A stretch of DNA of 36,187 nt from Desulfuromonadaceae bacterium (GCA_016936455.1 JAFGXV010000028.1:1-36187); one strand, 5' to 3'. Counted from the stretch's first letter, positions 1 to 10,956 are shown. Made by a program: numbers and translations. The notes: generated by a model from the sequence alone, not told the origin.

Positions 1-50
1 ACGGATGGGAGGCTTTCAGTTTTTTCCCGGAACTGTCAAACTTTGACTGT

Positions 51-69
51 CCCCCGGCATAGCCGGGGG
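51..69. terminator. Strong hairpin downstream of the DUF2959 gene
   Basis: An 8-bp perfect stem CCCCCGGC/GCCGGGGG closes a 3-nt loop. It lies 14 nt past the stop codon of the minus-strand gene at 84-740, so it could end that transcript. No U-run follows on the minus strand, and the T content after it on the plus strand is modest, so it may only stabilise a 3' end. A second small palindrome, GTCAAA-C-TTTGAC, sits at 35-47. Confidence 0.4.
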
Positions 70-83
70 ATTACCTTGTTTAT

Positions 84-740
84 TTAACGGCCGGCCTCCA
101 GCTGACGGATAAACCGATCGGCCTCGGCCACCGCCTGCTCAAGATCCTTGATCAGGCTCGCGACGTCGGTCTCGACACTGCGCAGCTCATTGCGCAGGGC
201 GGAAACGGCGCGGGCATTGAGGTTGTGCTTGAGGTACAGCACCTGATCACGCAGCGGTGTCAGCACCGGCGTAATCTTCTCCTCGGCCCGGCGCATGCTG
301 CGCACCAGGGCATCGCAGCGGTTGCGCGTATCACGCAGCTGCTGCTCGCTGGACCGCCGCAGACTGGGGCTGTTATACTCTTCCAGCTCCGCCGCCCATT
401 CCTCAAACAGCGCCTCGGCCACATCTTCCACCGCGTTAATGCGCTCATGCACTTCGTCCGCCTTGTCCTCGCTGCGCTCAAGAACCTCTTTGAGCTCATT
501 GTAGCGATCCTCCAGCTCTCCGCCGTCAAAGCCGGTCAAAGCGGCAAAGGCTTCGAGGGCCGACTGGAACTCCTCCTTGGCTTCCTGCTGGCTTTCACGC
601 GCATCTTCCACCCGATCGATGAGGATATCGCGCTTATGAATTCCCACCTTCTCCATTGCGGCAAAATAGGCGCTCTGGCAGCCGGCAAGACAAAACAGCA
701 GAGCCAAACCCGAGCCGATCCAGGCCATTAATCGCATCAT
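84..740 (-). CDS. DUF2959-like envelope lipoprotein
   Basis: This encodes a 218-residue predicted lipoprotein of unknown function. I chose the ATG at 740 because an AAGGAGA ribosome site lies 5 nt upstream; a longer reading to 809 would extend across the gene's own promoter. The N-terminus is a lipoprotein signal with lipobox LAGC, cysteine at about residue 21. The rest is almost entirely charged and helical (runs rich in E, R, A, D and K), consistent with long coiled-coil helices in the periplasm. The sequence resembles the DUF2959 family of small bacterial lipoproteins by overall pattern. It has its own promoter (775-803) and is not part of the priA operon upstream. No catalytic motif is visible, so a structural or adaptor role is only a guess. 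Confidence 0.75.
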   Translation of the reverse strand: MMRLMAWIGSGLALLFCLAGCQSAYFAAMEKVGIHKRDILIDRVEDARESQQEAKEEFQSALEAFAALTGFDGGELEDRYNELKEVLERSEDKADEVHERINAVEDVAEALFEEWAAELEEYNSPSLRRSSEQQLRDTRNRCDALVRSMRRAEEKITPVLTPLRDQVLYLKHNLNARAVSALRNELRSVETDVASLIKDLEQAVAEADRFIRQLEAGR

Positions 741-774
741 TGATTCTCCTTGGATAAAAAAAGTCTGTCTTTTG

Positions 775-803
775 AGGATACGGGATCGACCGGGCAGGGT
801 CAA
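775..803 (-). promoter_or_regulatory. Sigma-70 promoter of the DUF2959 lipoprotein gene
   Basis: On the minus strand TTGACC (798-803) and TATCCT (775-780) are separated by exactly 17 nt. The expected start of transcription is about 768, leaving a leader of roughly 28 nt before the ATG at 740. The promoter lies just beyond the end of priA, so the lipoprotein gene can be expressed independently. Confidence 0.65.
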
Positions 804-847
804 TGCCACAGCGCTCTTTGTCGACGCACGCTACAACAGGAAACAGG

Positions 848-3052
<2,205 letters not shown>

Positions 3053-3059
3053 CAGGATA

Positions 3060-4394
3060 TCAGGCGCGCTCCGCCGCAAAAAACTCACGCGTCAGCCGCG
3101 TCACCACCCCCGACAGGCCGATCAGACCAATCAGGTTGGGAATAGCCATGGCACCATTCATGGTGTCAGAAAAATCCCACACCAGACCGATCTTCTGCAG
3201 CGCCCCCCAGATAATGACAGCGCAGAACAGGTAACGGTAGGGCATACGCGCACGCAGACCAAACACATACTCAATACACTGTTCGCCGTAATAGGCCCAA
3301 CCGAGCATGGTCGAATAGGCAAACACCACCAGCCCCAAAGCGACGATGATGGCACCAGCCTCGGGCAGAGCCGCTTCGAACGCCAGAGCAGTCAGGGCAC
3401 TGGAGCTCTTGCCGCTGTCCCACAGGCCGGAGGTGAGGATAACCAGCGCCGTCATGGTGCAGATGATCAGGGTATCAAAGAACACGCCGGTCATGGCGAC
3501 CAGCCCCTGGCGGACCGGGCTGCTGGTGCGCGCCGCGGCATGAGCGATGGGCGCACTGCCCAGTCCGGCTTCGTTGGAAAACACCCCGCGCGCGACACCG
3601 AAGCGAATGGCCATGGCCACGCTCGATCCGGCGAATCCGCCGCTGGCCGCGGCCGGGCTGAACGCATGCTCCAGGATCAACGCCAGGGCGCCGGGGATGG
3701 CGCCAGCATTTTTCACAAGAATAATGGCCGCACCGCCGACATAAAACAGGGCCATGATCGGCACCAGTTTTTCCGTTACCCGGCCGATGCGGCGAATACC
3801 GCCGATAATGACCACCGCGCTGCACAGGCCCAGAAGCAGGCCGGTAACCAGCGGCGGCACCTGAAAGGTTTCCTGCAGGGCCACGGCGACAGAATTGGAC
3901 TGCACCATGCTGCCGATACCGAAGGCGGCAAGGCTGCCCATCACAGCGAACAGCAATCCCAGCCAGGGCGCATTCAGCCCCTGGGCCAGATAGCGCATGG
4001 GTCCGCCCTGCATGGTGCCATCGGGCAGATGCTGGCGATAATGCACCGCCAGCACCGCCTCGGCGTACTTGGTCGCCATGCCGAACAGCGCACACACCCA
4101 CATCCAGAACACGGCACCGGGCCCGCCAAGATAGATGGCCGTGGCCACACCGGCGATATTGCCGGTGCCAATGGTCGCGGCCAGCGCCGTGGTCAGAGCC
4201 TGAAACGGCGAGATATCCCCCTGCGCCTCCTCGGCACAACGGCTGAACACCAGCCGCAGGGCGCGGGGAAGATGGCGCAGCTGAATACCACCGAGTCGCA
4301 CCGTCAACAGCAGACCGGTACCAACGAGAAAGGCCAGCATCACCGGCCCCCAGACAAAAGCGTTGACCTGAGCCATCAGCGTCTGAAACGTCAA
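3060..4394 (-). CDS. Sodium:alanine symporter, AGCS family
   Basis: This is a 444-residue polytopic inner-membrane protein of the alanine or glycine:cation symporter (AGCS, DagA/AlsT-like) family, which imports alanine or glycine with Na+. The N-terminus (FVWGPVMLAFLVGTGLLLTVR), the motif TIGTGNIAGVATA (near 138) and SNEAGLGSAPIAHAAA (near 275) are family hallmarks. The best start is TTG at 4394: a strong GGAGGAGG lies 5 nt upstream, whereas the ATG directly after that site reads only ATG-TTT-TGA. An internal ATG at about 4376 is an alternative. It sits 18 nt after aroF and 7 nt before priA. Na+-coupled uptake fits a salt-adapted host, but the exact substrate cannot be read from sequence. Confidence 0.93.
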   Translation of the reverse strand: MTFQTLMAQVNAFVWGPVMLAFLVGTGLLLTVRLGGIQLRHLPRALRLVFSRCAEEAQGDISPFQALTTALAATIGTGNIAGVATAIYLGGPGAVFWMWVCALFGMATKYAEAVLAVHYRQHLPDGTMQGGPMRYLAQGLNAPWLGLLFAVMGSLAAFGIGSMVQSNSVAVALQETFQVPPLVTGLLLGLCSAVVIIGGIRRIGRVTEKLVPIMALFYVGGAAIILVKNAGAIPGALALILEHAFSPAAASGGFAGSSVAMAIRFGVARGVFSNEAGLGSAPIAHAAARTSSPVRQGLVAMTGVFFDTLIICTMTALVILTSGLWDSGKSSSALTALAFEAALPEAGAIIVALGLVVFAYSTMLGWAYYGEQCIEYVFGLRARMPYRYLFCAVIIWGALQKIGLVWDFSDTMNGAMAIPNLIGLIGLSGVVTRLTREFFAAERA

Positions 4395-4412
4395 AACATC
4401 CTCCTCCGGAAT

Positions 4413-5423
4413 CTAGGCCGACAGGAAACCGGCCAGACAGCGCAGTTCGTCCATCAGGGTGTCAAACTGAGGGCCATTGAGGCTCTGGGCACCATCGCAC
4501 AGCGCCCGCGCCGGATCGTGGTGGACCTCGACCATCAGGCCGTGGGCTCCGCACACCAGAGCAGCCTTGGACATGACCGGCACCAGGGATCGCTTGCCCG
4601 TGGCATGACTGGGATCGACAATGATGGGCAGATGGCTGAGCTGGCGCACCAGCGGCACCACAGACAGATCGAGGGTGTTGCGCGTGGCCTTTTCAAAGGT
4701 GCGAATACCGCGTTCGCACAGGATCACCTGATCGTTACCCTCGGCGACGATATACTCGGCGGCAGCAAGAAACTCCTCGATGGTGGCACTCATGCCGCGC
4801 TTGAGCAGCACCGGGTGGCGCAGTTTTCCCACCTCCTTGAGCAGATCAAAATTCTGCATATTGCGCGCGCCGATCTGCAGCAGATCGGCGTAGCGGCAGA
4901 CATCATCGAGCTGACCGATGCGCATCACCTCGGTCACCACCGGCATCCCCACCTCGTCACCCGCCTGGCGCAGCAGTTTCAACCCTTCGACACCCAAGCC
5001 CTGAAAGCTGTGGGGACCGGTGCGCGGCTTGAACGCTCCGCCACGCAGGATCTGGGCCCCGGCGGCCTTGACGATGCGCGCGCTGGCCAGCATCTGCTCT
5101 TCACTCTCAATGGAGCAGGGCCCGGCCATCATCACCGGAGCACAGTCGTCGCCGACGCGCACCCCCGCCACCTCGACGGTCGTCGACTGCGGATGGAAAT
5201 CGCGCGACACCAGCTTGTAGGGCTTGCTGACATGCAGTACCTCGCGCACCCCTGGCAGGTTGCGAATGGTCGCATCCTCGACATAGCCCTGGTTTCCCAG
5301 CACGCCAATGGCGGTGCGCAGGCTGCCGGGGATCGGTTCGGCCCTCAGGCCCATCTCCTCAACGGCGGCAATGACCGCTTCGATCTGCTCGCTGGCAGCG
5401 CTGTGGTCCATGACAATCAGCAT
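4413..5423 (-). CDS. aroF: 3-deoxy-7-phosphoheptulonate synthase (DAHP synthase)
   Basis: The enzyme condenses phosphoenolpyruvate with erythrose 4-phosphate, the first step of the shikimate pathway. The product is 336 residues and of the type I-beta (AroA/KdsA-like) class, with an N-terminal ferredoxin/ACT-like regulatory domain (about 1-70), as in Thermotoga-type enzymes. Catalytic motifs include GPCSIES (101-107, cysteine 103 being the metal-ligand candidate), RGGAFKPRT (127-135) and DPSHATGKR near residue 270. AAGGAG lies 7 nt before the ATG. It heads a probable operon with agcS and priA and is divergent from trmB. The N-terminal domain in this class usually mediates feedback inhibition by aromatic amino acids. 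Confidence 0.95.
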   Translation of the reverse strand: MLIVMDHSAASEQIEAVIAAVEEMGLRAEPIPGSLRTAIGVLGNQGYVEDATIRNLPGVREVLHVSKPYKLVSRDFHPQSTTVEVAGVRVGDDCAPVMMAGPCSIESEEQMLASARIVKAAGAQILRGGAFKPRTGPHSFQGLGVEGLKLLRQAGDEVGMPVVTEVMRIGQLDDVCRYADLLQIGARNMQNFDLLKEVGKLRHPVLLKRGMSATIEEFLAAAEYIVAEGNDQVILCERGIRTFEKATRNTLDLSVVPLVRQLSHLPIIVDPSHATGKRSLVPVMSKAALVCGAHGLMVEVHHDPARALCDGAQSLNGPQFDTLMDELRCLAGFLSA

Positions 5424-5603
5424 GCGATATTCTCCTTATTTCATCGGTTGGCATTCCGTGTGCAGCGCCCGCTGCCGTGCGACAAGACACCGGTGCCAAC
5501 AGGTTGAGCCGGCAACCGGCAAAGCGTGCGCAGTAAAGACGTCAGGTTAGCGGGGCCACCACCGAAATTCAACTCTTTTCCGCCCCCCCCACGATCGGCC
5601 ACA

Positions 5604-5628
5604 CGCAATGAGAATTGCAATCATGCAA
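5604..5628. promoter_or_regulatory. Overlapping palindromes between aroF and trmB
   Basis: The 297-bp divergent intergenic region carries two overlapping perfect inverted repeats, GCAAT-GAGA-ATTGC (5606-5619) and TTGCA-ATCA-TGCAA (5615-5628). The left part also loosely resembles a Fur box (11 of 19 positions of the classical consensus by eye). The rest of the region holds no gene I can support and no convincing -35/-10 pair. An operator role is inferred from symmetry and position only. Confidence 0.3.
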
Positions 5629-5720
5629 CAGCTATGCTAGTGTCCCGAGGTTTTGTCGACCGAGCCCCCGGCGCGGGGAGCATTGCCTTTTGAATTAAGC
5701 GTATAAACCGGATCTTTTCC

Positions 5721-6446
5721 ATGACCCAGCGCACCATTGAAATCACCTCGCCCGTCTTTGCTGACGCCCGGCAGCTTGATCCGGGATACGATCTGCAGCA
5801 ACTGTTTCCGCAGCAACAGCCGTTGGCACTGGAGATCGGCTGCGGCATTGGCGACTTCATTGTCCAGCTGGCATCAGCCGCACCCGACACCAACTTCCTG
5901 GCCATCGACATCTATAACAAGGGCTGCCTCAAAACCTGCCGCCGTGTCGAACGCCACAAGCTGTCCAACGTGCGGGTGCTGCGCATGGAGGCCCGCTACC
6001 TGCTGAGCTGCTTCGGCCGTCCCGAGAGTCTGCGCGCGGTGTACATCAACTGCCCGGACCCCTGGCCGAAAAAACGCCACCGTGACCGTCGACTGGTCAG
6101 CACCACCTTTCTAACCCAGCTGCTCTACTATCTGGAGCCTGACGGCAACCTTTTCTTTGCCACGGATATCGCGGACTACGCCGAGCAGGTTGCCGAACAA
6201 CTGGCACCGATCGAGGGCTACCTCAACCCACTCGGCATTCCACTGATGACGGAGTTGGCGGGCTATCCCCTCTCGAAATACATGCGCCGTTTTCTTGAAC
6301 TGGGCCAACCCATTCACTATATTCACCGCCGTCGGCGATCAGATTTCCAGCTCAATGCGGATCAGGTACCCCGCCTTGAACCGGGATTTCGCAACCGCCA
6401 CACGCTGAACATGGCGACAGAGCTGAGTGCATGCTGCCCCGATTGA
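5721..6446 (+). CDS. trmB: tRNA (guanine-N7-)-methyltransferase
   Basis: TrmB methylates N7 of G46 in the variable loop of tRNAs with S-adenosylmethionine. The 241-residue product has the SAM-binding motif EIGCGIGDF (38-46) and the family signature PDPWPKKRHRDRR (112-124), which includes the residues that contact guanine. Length is normal. The ribosome site before the ATG at 5721 is weak (GGATC region only), but the conserved core leaves little room for another start. The gene overlaps truD by 16 nt, so two tRNA modification enzymes are translationally linked. Confidence 0.95.
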   Translation: MTQRTIEITSPVFADARQLDPGYDLQQLFPQQQPLALEIGCGIGDFIVQLASAAPDTNFLAIDIYNKGCLKTCRRVERHKLSNVRVLRMEARYLLSCFGRPESLRAVYINCPDPWPKKRHRDRRLVSTTFLTQLLYYLEPDGNLFFATDIADYAEQVAEQLAPIEGYLNPLGIPLMTELAGYPLSKYMRRFLELGQPIHYIHRRRRSDFQLNADQVPRLEPGFRNRHTLNMATELSACCPD

Positions 6447-7627
6447 CGGCACAGCTGCCTGGGACAGGCGGCACGATCAAGGAAACGCCGGCGGATTTTT
6501 TTGTTGAAGAGATCCCGGCCTACCTGCCCAGCGGTGAAGGCAGCCACCTTTACCTGTTGATCGAGAAGCAGGGGCTCACGACCTTCAGCCTGCTGCAGGA
6601 ACTGGCGCGCCAGCGGGGTGTACGCGACCGCGACTGCGGCTACGCCGGACTCAAGGATGCCCGGGCCACCACCCGCCAGTGGGTCTCCGTGCCGGAGGTG
6701 CCCGAAAGCGCCATCCAGTCGTTCACGCTGGAAAACGCCCGCGTCCTTGAGCACTCGCGCCACACCAATAAGTTGCGGCCCGGACATCTGCGTGGCAATC
6801 GCTTTCGGATCCACATTCACAACACGGCCGAGGAGGCCCTGGTAAGGGCAACGGAAATTCTGCATGTCCTGAATCTGACCGGGGTGCCGAACTACTTCGG
6901 CCAACAACGTTACGGTGTGCTGGCGAACAATCAGGATGTCGGGCGCTGCCTGCTGCAAGGCAACTTCGATCAGGCCCTGAATCAGATCATCGGCGATCCG
7001 CAGCAGATTACGCACGAGCACTGGCAGCAGGCTGCTGCGGCCTTTGTGGCCGGGGATCTGACGACAGCCATGGAACGGCTTCCCCGGCGCATGGCGGAGG
7101 AACGGCGCCTGATCCAGGACCTGATCCGGGGCAAATCGATTCGTCAGGCCGTCCTCGGGCTGCCGAAAAAGCGGCTGCTGCTCTACCTCAATGCCTACCA
7201 GTCCAGCGTCTTCGACCGTCAGGTCGCGATGCGGCTGGCCAGTCTCGATGTGCTGTGGTCGGGCGACATCGCCTACATTCACAGTAAAGGCGCCTGCTTC
7301 CGGGTCGAAGACCCGCAACAGGAACAGGAACGCGTGGACAACTTCGAGATCAGCCCCAGCGGCTTTCTCCCCGGAAAGAAAGTTATGCTGGCCGAGGGCC
7401 AAAGCGGGATACTGGAACGGGCCCTGCTGGAAAAAGAAGGCGTTGCCCCGGAACAATATACGGCTCTTTCAGGCCTGCAACTGCAGGGTGAACGGCGGCC
7501 TCTGCGCTTTCCGTTGCAGCAGGCCAGCTGCAGCACCTTGGGGGACGGGCTGCAGCTGGAGTTCATCCTTCCGGCGGGCTGCTTTGCCACCAGTGTTTTG
7601 CGCGAGGTGATGAAGACCGATTTTTGA
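6431..7627 (+). CDS. truD: tRNA pseudouridine(13) synthase TruD
   Basis: TruD isomerises U13 of certain tRNAs to pseudouridine. The product is 398 residues. The catalytic motif GYAGLKDARAT (70-80) contains the nucleophilic aspartate D76, and the N-terminal KETPADFFVEEIP (17-29) is typical of the family. The inserted TRUD domain occupies the middle, with QQRYGVLANNQDVGRCLL near 158-175. The ATG at 6431 lies inside the 3' end of trmB and lacks a clear Shine-Dalgarno sequence, which fits translational coupling. A likely terminator follows at 7719-7741. Confidence 0.95.
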   Translation: MLPRLTAQLPGTGGTIKETPADFFVEEIPAYLPSGEGSHLYLLIEKQGLTTFSLLQELARQRGVRDRDCGYAGLKDARATTRQWVSVPEVPESAIQSFTLENARVLEHSRHTNKLRPGHLRGNRFRIHIHNTAEEALVRATEILHVLNLTGVPNYFGQQRYGVLANNQDVGRCLLQGNFDQALNQIIGDPQQITHEHWQQAAAAFVAGDLTTAMERLPRRMAEERRLIQDLIRGKSIRQAVLGLPKKRLLLYLNAYQSSVFDRQVAMRLASLDVLWSGDIAYIHSKGACFRVEDPQQEQERVDNFEISPSGFLPGKKVMLAEGQSGILERALLEKEGVAPEQYTALSGLQLQGERRPLRFPLQQASCSTLGDGLQLEFILPAGCFATSVLREVMKTDF

Positions 7628-7718
7628 TGTCGGAAACCTCGTTGTGGAAATACAATATTCAAACTGTTATATTTCTGTTAAACAGCCTATCTTCCTCTGA
7701 TGACAGCTTTTTTTATAA

Positions 7719-7741
7719 AACCGGAAAAACGGTTCTTTTTT
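7719..7741 (+). terminator. Intrinsic terminator after truD
   Basis: AACCG-GAAAAA-CGGTT forms a short 5-bp stem followed at once by CTTTTTT. It lies about 90 nt past the truD stop in an AT-rich region. The stem is short, so termination may be partial. A short open frame running through it (7624-7848) shows no coding signs and is not called. Confidence 0.5.
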
Positions 7742-7755
7742 CACCACATATCATC

Positions 7756-7784
7756 TTGACACTTTTAGAACAACATTCTATAGT
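7756..7784 (+). promoter_or_regulatory. Promoter and palindromic operator of the IclR gene
   Basis: TTGACA (7756-7761) and TATAGT (7779-7784) are separated by 17 nt, a near-consensus sigma-70 promoter. Within the spacer and touching the -10 box is the inverted repeat TAGAA-CAACA-TTCTA (7766-7780). A repressor bound there would block RNA polymerase, so autoregulation by the downstream IclR protein is plausible. The leader to the ATG at 7913 would be about 120 nt. The whole 7628-7912 stretch is AT-rich compared with its neighbours. Confidence 0.65.
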
Positions 7785-7912
7785 CTGCCTACAACATGCT
7801 GTCAGCTTTCTGCTGTGCGTTTCAACGCAGCATTTTAGATATATGTAATTATTGACTAAATTCAGGCGCAGCGCTCAAGAACTTTATATTTGACCGTCAA
7901 GGGGACCGGATC

Positions 7913-8695
7913 ATGCCTGCAAAAAAGGACAAATCAGAATACATTATTCAAGCCGTCTCGCACGCGCTGGATCTGCTTGAGCAGTTCCATGATGACGTGG
8001 ACGAGCTCGGCGTGACGGAGCTCAGCAAACGACTGAAGCTGCATAAAAACAACGTGTTCCGCCTGCTGGCCACGCTAGAATCCCGTGGCTACATCGAGCA
8101 GAACAAGGCAACGGAAAACTACCGTCTCGGCCTTAAATCGCTCGAACTGGGGCAGACGTTCATCAAGCAGATGGGACTGCTGCGCCAGGCGAAAATCACC
8201 CTGGAACAACTGGTGGAAAGCTGCAACGAAACCGCGTACGTCGCCATCTTCAAAGAGAACCATGTGGTCTATCTGGATGTGGTGGAAACGGATCTGACCG
8301 TTCGCGTGGTGTCGCGCGTGGGCTCGCGACTACCGGCTTACTGCACTGCGGCGGGCAAGGTTCATCTGGCGTTCATGACCGATGAGGAGATCGACGCCTC
8401 GCTGCCAACCGAGCTCCCCGGCTACACGCCGACCACCATTACCAGCCGTGGAGACCTTAAGGAGGAACTGAAAAAGGTAGCTGAACTGGGGTATGCCACG
8501 GATTATGAAGAACTGGATCCGGGGGTACGCTGTATCGCCGCTCCGATTCGCGACTACACACGACGCATCGTTGGCGCCATCAGCCTCTCCGGTCCGTCCA
8601 TGCGCTTCACCGATGAGCGCATGCGGGACGAATTGATTCCGCTGGTGGTCGACGCCTCGGAAAACCTCTCCACCCGGCTGGGCTATCGGGCCTGA
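7913..8695 (+). CDS. IclR-family transcriptional regulator
   Basis: The 260-residue protein has the IclR layout. An N-terminal winged helix-turn-helix (about 12-75, with LGVTELSKRLKLHKNNVFRLLATLE around the recognition helix) is followed by a GAF-like effector-binding domain (about 90-255, containing RVGSRLPAYCTAAGK and ELDPGVRCIAAPIRDYTRR). IclR proteins sense small organic acids or aromatics and usually control nearby catabolic genes. Here both neighbours (truD and coaE) are housekeeping, so the target cannot be read from context. AGGGGA lies 8 nt before the ATG. The gene is monocistronic, with its own strong promoter and a rho-independent terminator. Confidence 0.92.
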   Translation: MPAKKDKSEYIIQAVSHALDLLEQFHDDVDELGVTELSKRLKLHKNNVFRLLATLESRGYIEQNKATENYRLGLKSLELGQTFIKQMGLLRQAKITLEQLVESCNETAYVAIFKENHVVYLDVVETDLTVRVVSRVGSRLPAYCTAAGKVHLAFMTDEEIDASLPTELPGYTPTTITSRGDLKEELKKVAELGYATDYEELDPGVRCIAAPIRDYTRRIVGAISLSGPSMRFTDERMRDELIPLVVDASENLSTRLGYRA

Positions 8696-8716
8696 CCGAT
8701 TTTACAGCGGCAGCAG

Positions 8717-8752
8717 AGGCGCCATTCCCGCAAGGGAGTTGGCGCCTTTTTT
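8717..8752 (+). terminator. Rho-independent terminator of the IclR gene
   Basis: AGGCGCCA pairs with TGGCGCCT, a TCCC/GGGA extension adds to the stem after a small bulge, and the loop is GCAA. Six T residues follow. It lies 21 nt after the IclR stop codon, between convergent genes (IclR gene and coaE). Confidence 0.9.
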
Positions 8753-8776
8753 ATTTCCATGAAGCCTTGGCGTCCG

Positions 8777-9388
8777 TCAGGAACGATCAGCGACGATGAT
8801 ATCAGCCGCCAATTGACGGTAGAACGCATCGACCCGGTCTTTCAGGCGCATCAGATCTGACGAGTTATCGAGCACATAATCGGCGCGACGAGCTTTTTCC
8901 TCCTGCGGCATCTGAGCACCGATCCGGTTGCGGGCCTCCTGCTCGCTGCACCGGTCTCGCGCCAGCAGCCGCGCCAGCTGCACGGCGGGATCCACTGTCA
9001 CTGTCAGCACCCGATCCACCCGATCCTCGGCATGGGCCTCGTACAGCAGGGGGGCCTCATACACCACCAGGGCCGCGCGCTGCTGCGCCTCGTGCAGGCG
9101 CTGGCGCGACAGGACAGCAATGGCCGGGTGCATAATCGCTTCCAGCTGCTTACGTGCCACCGCATCGGCAAAAACCCGGGCCCCCAGCGCCGCACGATTC
9201 AGGCGCCCCTCCCCGTCCAGAATCCCCTCGCCAAAACAGGCCACCAGCTGCGCAAGCACCGCCGACCCGGGTTCGACCAGCTCGCGCGACAGCTGGTCGG
9301 CACTGACCACCTCGGCCCCCTGTTGCGCCAGCAGTTTGGTGACGGTACTTTTGCCCGAGGCAATCCCGCCGGTTACTCCGAGAATCAC
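8777..9388 (-). CDS. coaE: Dephospho-CoA kinase
   Basis: CoaE phosphorylates the 3'-hydroxyl of dephospho-CoA, the last step of coenzyme A synthesis. The P-loop GGIASGKST lies at residues 7-15, and VSADQLSRELVEPGS holds the conserved aspartate of the substrate site. I chose a GTG start at 9388 (M-ILGVTGG...), 9 nt after AAAGGA, which gives 203 residues, the normal family size. The longer open frame to 9427 adds 13 residues unlike other CoaE proteins, and the nearby ATG is out of frame. It is divergent from hemL. Confidence 0.93.
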   Translation of the reverse strand: MILGVTGGIASGKSTVTKLLAQQGAEVVSADQLSRELVEPGSAVLAQLVACFGEGILDGEGRLNRAALGARVFADAVARKQLEAIMHPAIAVLSRQRLHEAQQRAALVVYEAPLLYEAHAEDRVDRVLTVTVDPAVQLARLLARDRCSEQEARNRIGAQMPQEEKARRADYVLDNSSDLMRLKDRVDAFYRQLAADIIVADRS

Positions 9389-9496
9389 AACCCATATTCC
9401 TTTGCTAACCTGTCGATAACAGGGCAATCCTTCTGGCCACGAAGCTTGACAGCGCTTGAAGGGCTATGTTAGCGTCCTCACCATTAAAAAGACAAA

Positions 9497-9563
9497 CCTC
9501 CCTGCCGGATAACAGTGCTGTGACGCGCGCTCAGGCAGGAGGCTTTTCCCTGAGTTCCTCAGG
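9497..9563 (+). promoter_or_regulatory. Structured leader upstream of hemL
   Basis: The coaE-hemL intergenic region (9389-9619) can fold into two hairpins on the plus strand. CCTCC(C)TGCC at 9497-9506 pairs with GGCAGGAGG at 9534-9542, and a C/T-rich tract with four T residues follows. A perfect hairpin CCTGAG-TTC-CTCAGG comes next at 9549-9563. TTGACA is present at 9446-9451, but the nearest -10-like TATGTT is only 13 nt away, so I do not call a promoter. Whether the structure regulates hemL is unknown. Confidence 0.35.
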
Positions 9564-9619
9564 CAGATGATACTAACACCCCTTCGCGCAAACACCAAGG
9601 CGCAACACAGGAGAACACC

Positions 9620-10906
9620 ATGATCCACGACCGCTCCCAAGCCCTGTTTCAGCAAGCCAAAACCGTGATTCCGGGCGGCGTCAACAGCCCGGTGCGCGCC
9701 TTTAAATCTGTGGGCTGCGATCCCCTGTTCATCGAGAGAGCCGCCGGCAGTCGCATCTACGATGCCGACGGCCAGGCCTATATCGACTATGTCGGCTCCT
9801 GGGGTCCGATGATTCTCGGCCACTGCCACCCCAAGGTGGTCGAGGCCATTCAGCAGGCGGCGCAACTAGGCGCCTCCTACGGTGCGCCCACGGCCAAAGA
9901 AATCCAGCTGGCGGAAATGGTCTGCGAAGCCTACCCCAACATTGAAAAGGTGCGCATGGTCTCCTCCGGCACGGAAGCCACCATGAGCGCCATCCGCCTG
10001 GCACGCGGCTGCACGGGCCGCGACAAGATTCTCAAATTCGACGGCTGCTACCACGGCCATGCCGATTCACTGCTGGTGAAGGCCGGAAGCGGTGCCGCCA
10101 CCTTCGGCGTTCCCACCTCACCGGGCGTTCCCGCCGATTTCGCCAAATACACCTTGACCGCCACCTACAACGATCTCGACGAGGTCAAAAATCTGGTCGC
10201 GGCCAACAAGAACGAGATTGCCTGCATCATTCTGGAACCCATCGCCGGCAACATGGGCTGCGTGCCGCCGGCAGCGGGATTTCTGGAAGGACTGCGCGCC
10301 CTGTGTGATGCCGAGGGCATGCTGATGATCGTCGACGAGGTCATGACCGGATTCCGCGTCGCCTACGGCGGCGCCCAGCAGCGCTTCGGCGTGCGTGGCG
10401 ACCTGGTGTGCCTGGGCAAGATCATCGGTGGCGGTCTGCCGGTGGGCGCCTTCGGCGGCAAAAAAGAACTGATGGACCAGCTGTCCCCCGTCGGCGGCAT
10501 CTACCAGGCCGGCACCCTGTCCGGCAACCCGCTGGCCATGAGCGCGGGCATCGCCACCCTGGAACTGCTGCAACAGGAAGGGTTCTATGACCAGATCGAG
10601 GAGAAGAGCGCCTACCTGGAAGCGGGACTGAAACAGGCCGCAACCGAGGCGCCTTTTGCCACCTGCCTGCAACGCGTCGGCGGCATGTTCTGCACCTACT
10701 TCTGCGCCGGGCCGGTCACCAATTTCAGCGAAGCGGCCAAAAGCGACACCGAGGCCTTCTCGCGTTTCTTCCGTGCCATGCTTGAGGGCGGCATCAATCT
10801 GGCACCGTCCCAATTCGAAGCGGGCTTCATGAGCATCGCCCACAGCCGCGATGACCTGGACCGCACCATCGAGGCCGCCTCCGCGGCTTTCCGCTCCCTG
10901 AAGTAG
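9620..10906 (+). CDS. hemL: Glutamate-1-semialdehyde 2,1-aminomutase
   Basis: HemL is a PLP enzyme that converts glutamate-1-semialdehyde to 5-aminolevulinate in the C5 route to heme. The product is 428 residues, full length. The PLP-binding lysine is K267 in [16 protein letters not shown]. The cofactor-contact motif [16 protein letters not shown] (115-130) and VDEVMTGFR (238-246) are intact. AGGAG lies 7 nt before the ATG. Strong heme supply fits a host with multiheme c-type cytochromes, one of which is encoded about 4 kb away. A strong hairpin terminator follows directly. Confidence 0.97.
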   Translation: MIHDRSQALFQQAKTVIPGGVNSPVRAFKSVGCDPLFIERAAGSRIYDADGQAYIDYVGSWGPMILGHCHPKVVEAIQQAAQLGASYGAPTAKEIQLAEMVCEAYPNIEKVRMVSSGTEATMSAIRLARGCTGRDKILKFDGCYHGHADSLLVKAGSGAATFGVPTSPGVPADFAKYTLTATYNDLDEVKNLVAANKNEIACIILEPIAGNMGCVPPAAGFLEGLRALCDAEGMLMIVDEVMTGFRVAYGGAQQRFGVRGDLVCLGKIIGGGLPVGAFGGKKELMDQLSPVGGIYQAGTLSGNPLAMSAGIATLELLQQEGFYDQIEEKSAYLEAGLKQAATEAPFATCLQRVGGMFCTYFCAGPVTNFSEAAKSDTEAFSRFFRAMLEGGINLAPSQFEAGFMSIAHSRDDLDRTIEAASAAFRSLK

Positions 10907-10915
10907 CCTCTCTCA

Positions 10916-10956
10916 CGGCGGTACCGGGCCATCAGCTCCCGGTACCGCCGGTTTTT
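10916..10956 (+). terminator. Hairpin terminator between hemL and pyk
   Basis: A 13-bp perfect stem (10916-10928 with 10938-10950, core GGCGGTACCGGG) has a 9-nt loop and is followed by GTTTTT. It begins 9 nt after the hemL stop codon and ends against the pyk stop codon, so it separates two convergent genes and may act on both strands. The T-run serves the plus strand. Confidence 0.92.

Noticed and set aside
6362-7456. 364-codon minus-strand frame opposite truD
   Set aside because: Antisense shadow of truD, which carries the full catalytic motif.
7624-7848. 74-codon plus-strand frame after truD
   Set aside because: It covers the truD terminator and the IclR promoter, has AT-rich intergenic composition and no ribosome site.
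9446-9470. hemL promoter TTGACA...TATGTT
   Set aside because: The spacer is only 13 nt, too short for sigma-70. No alternative -10 at 16-18 nt was convincing.
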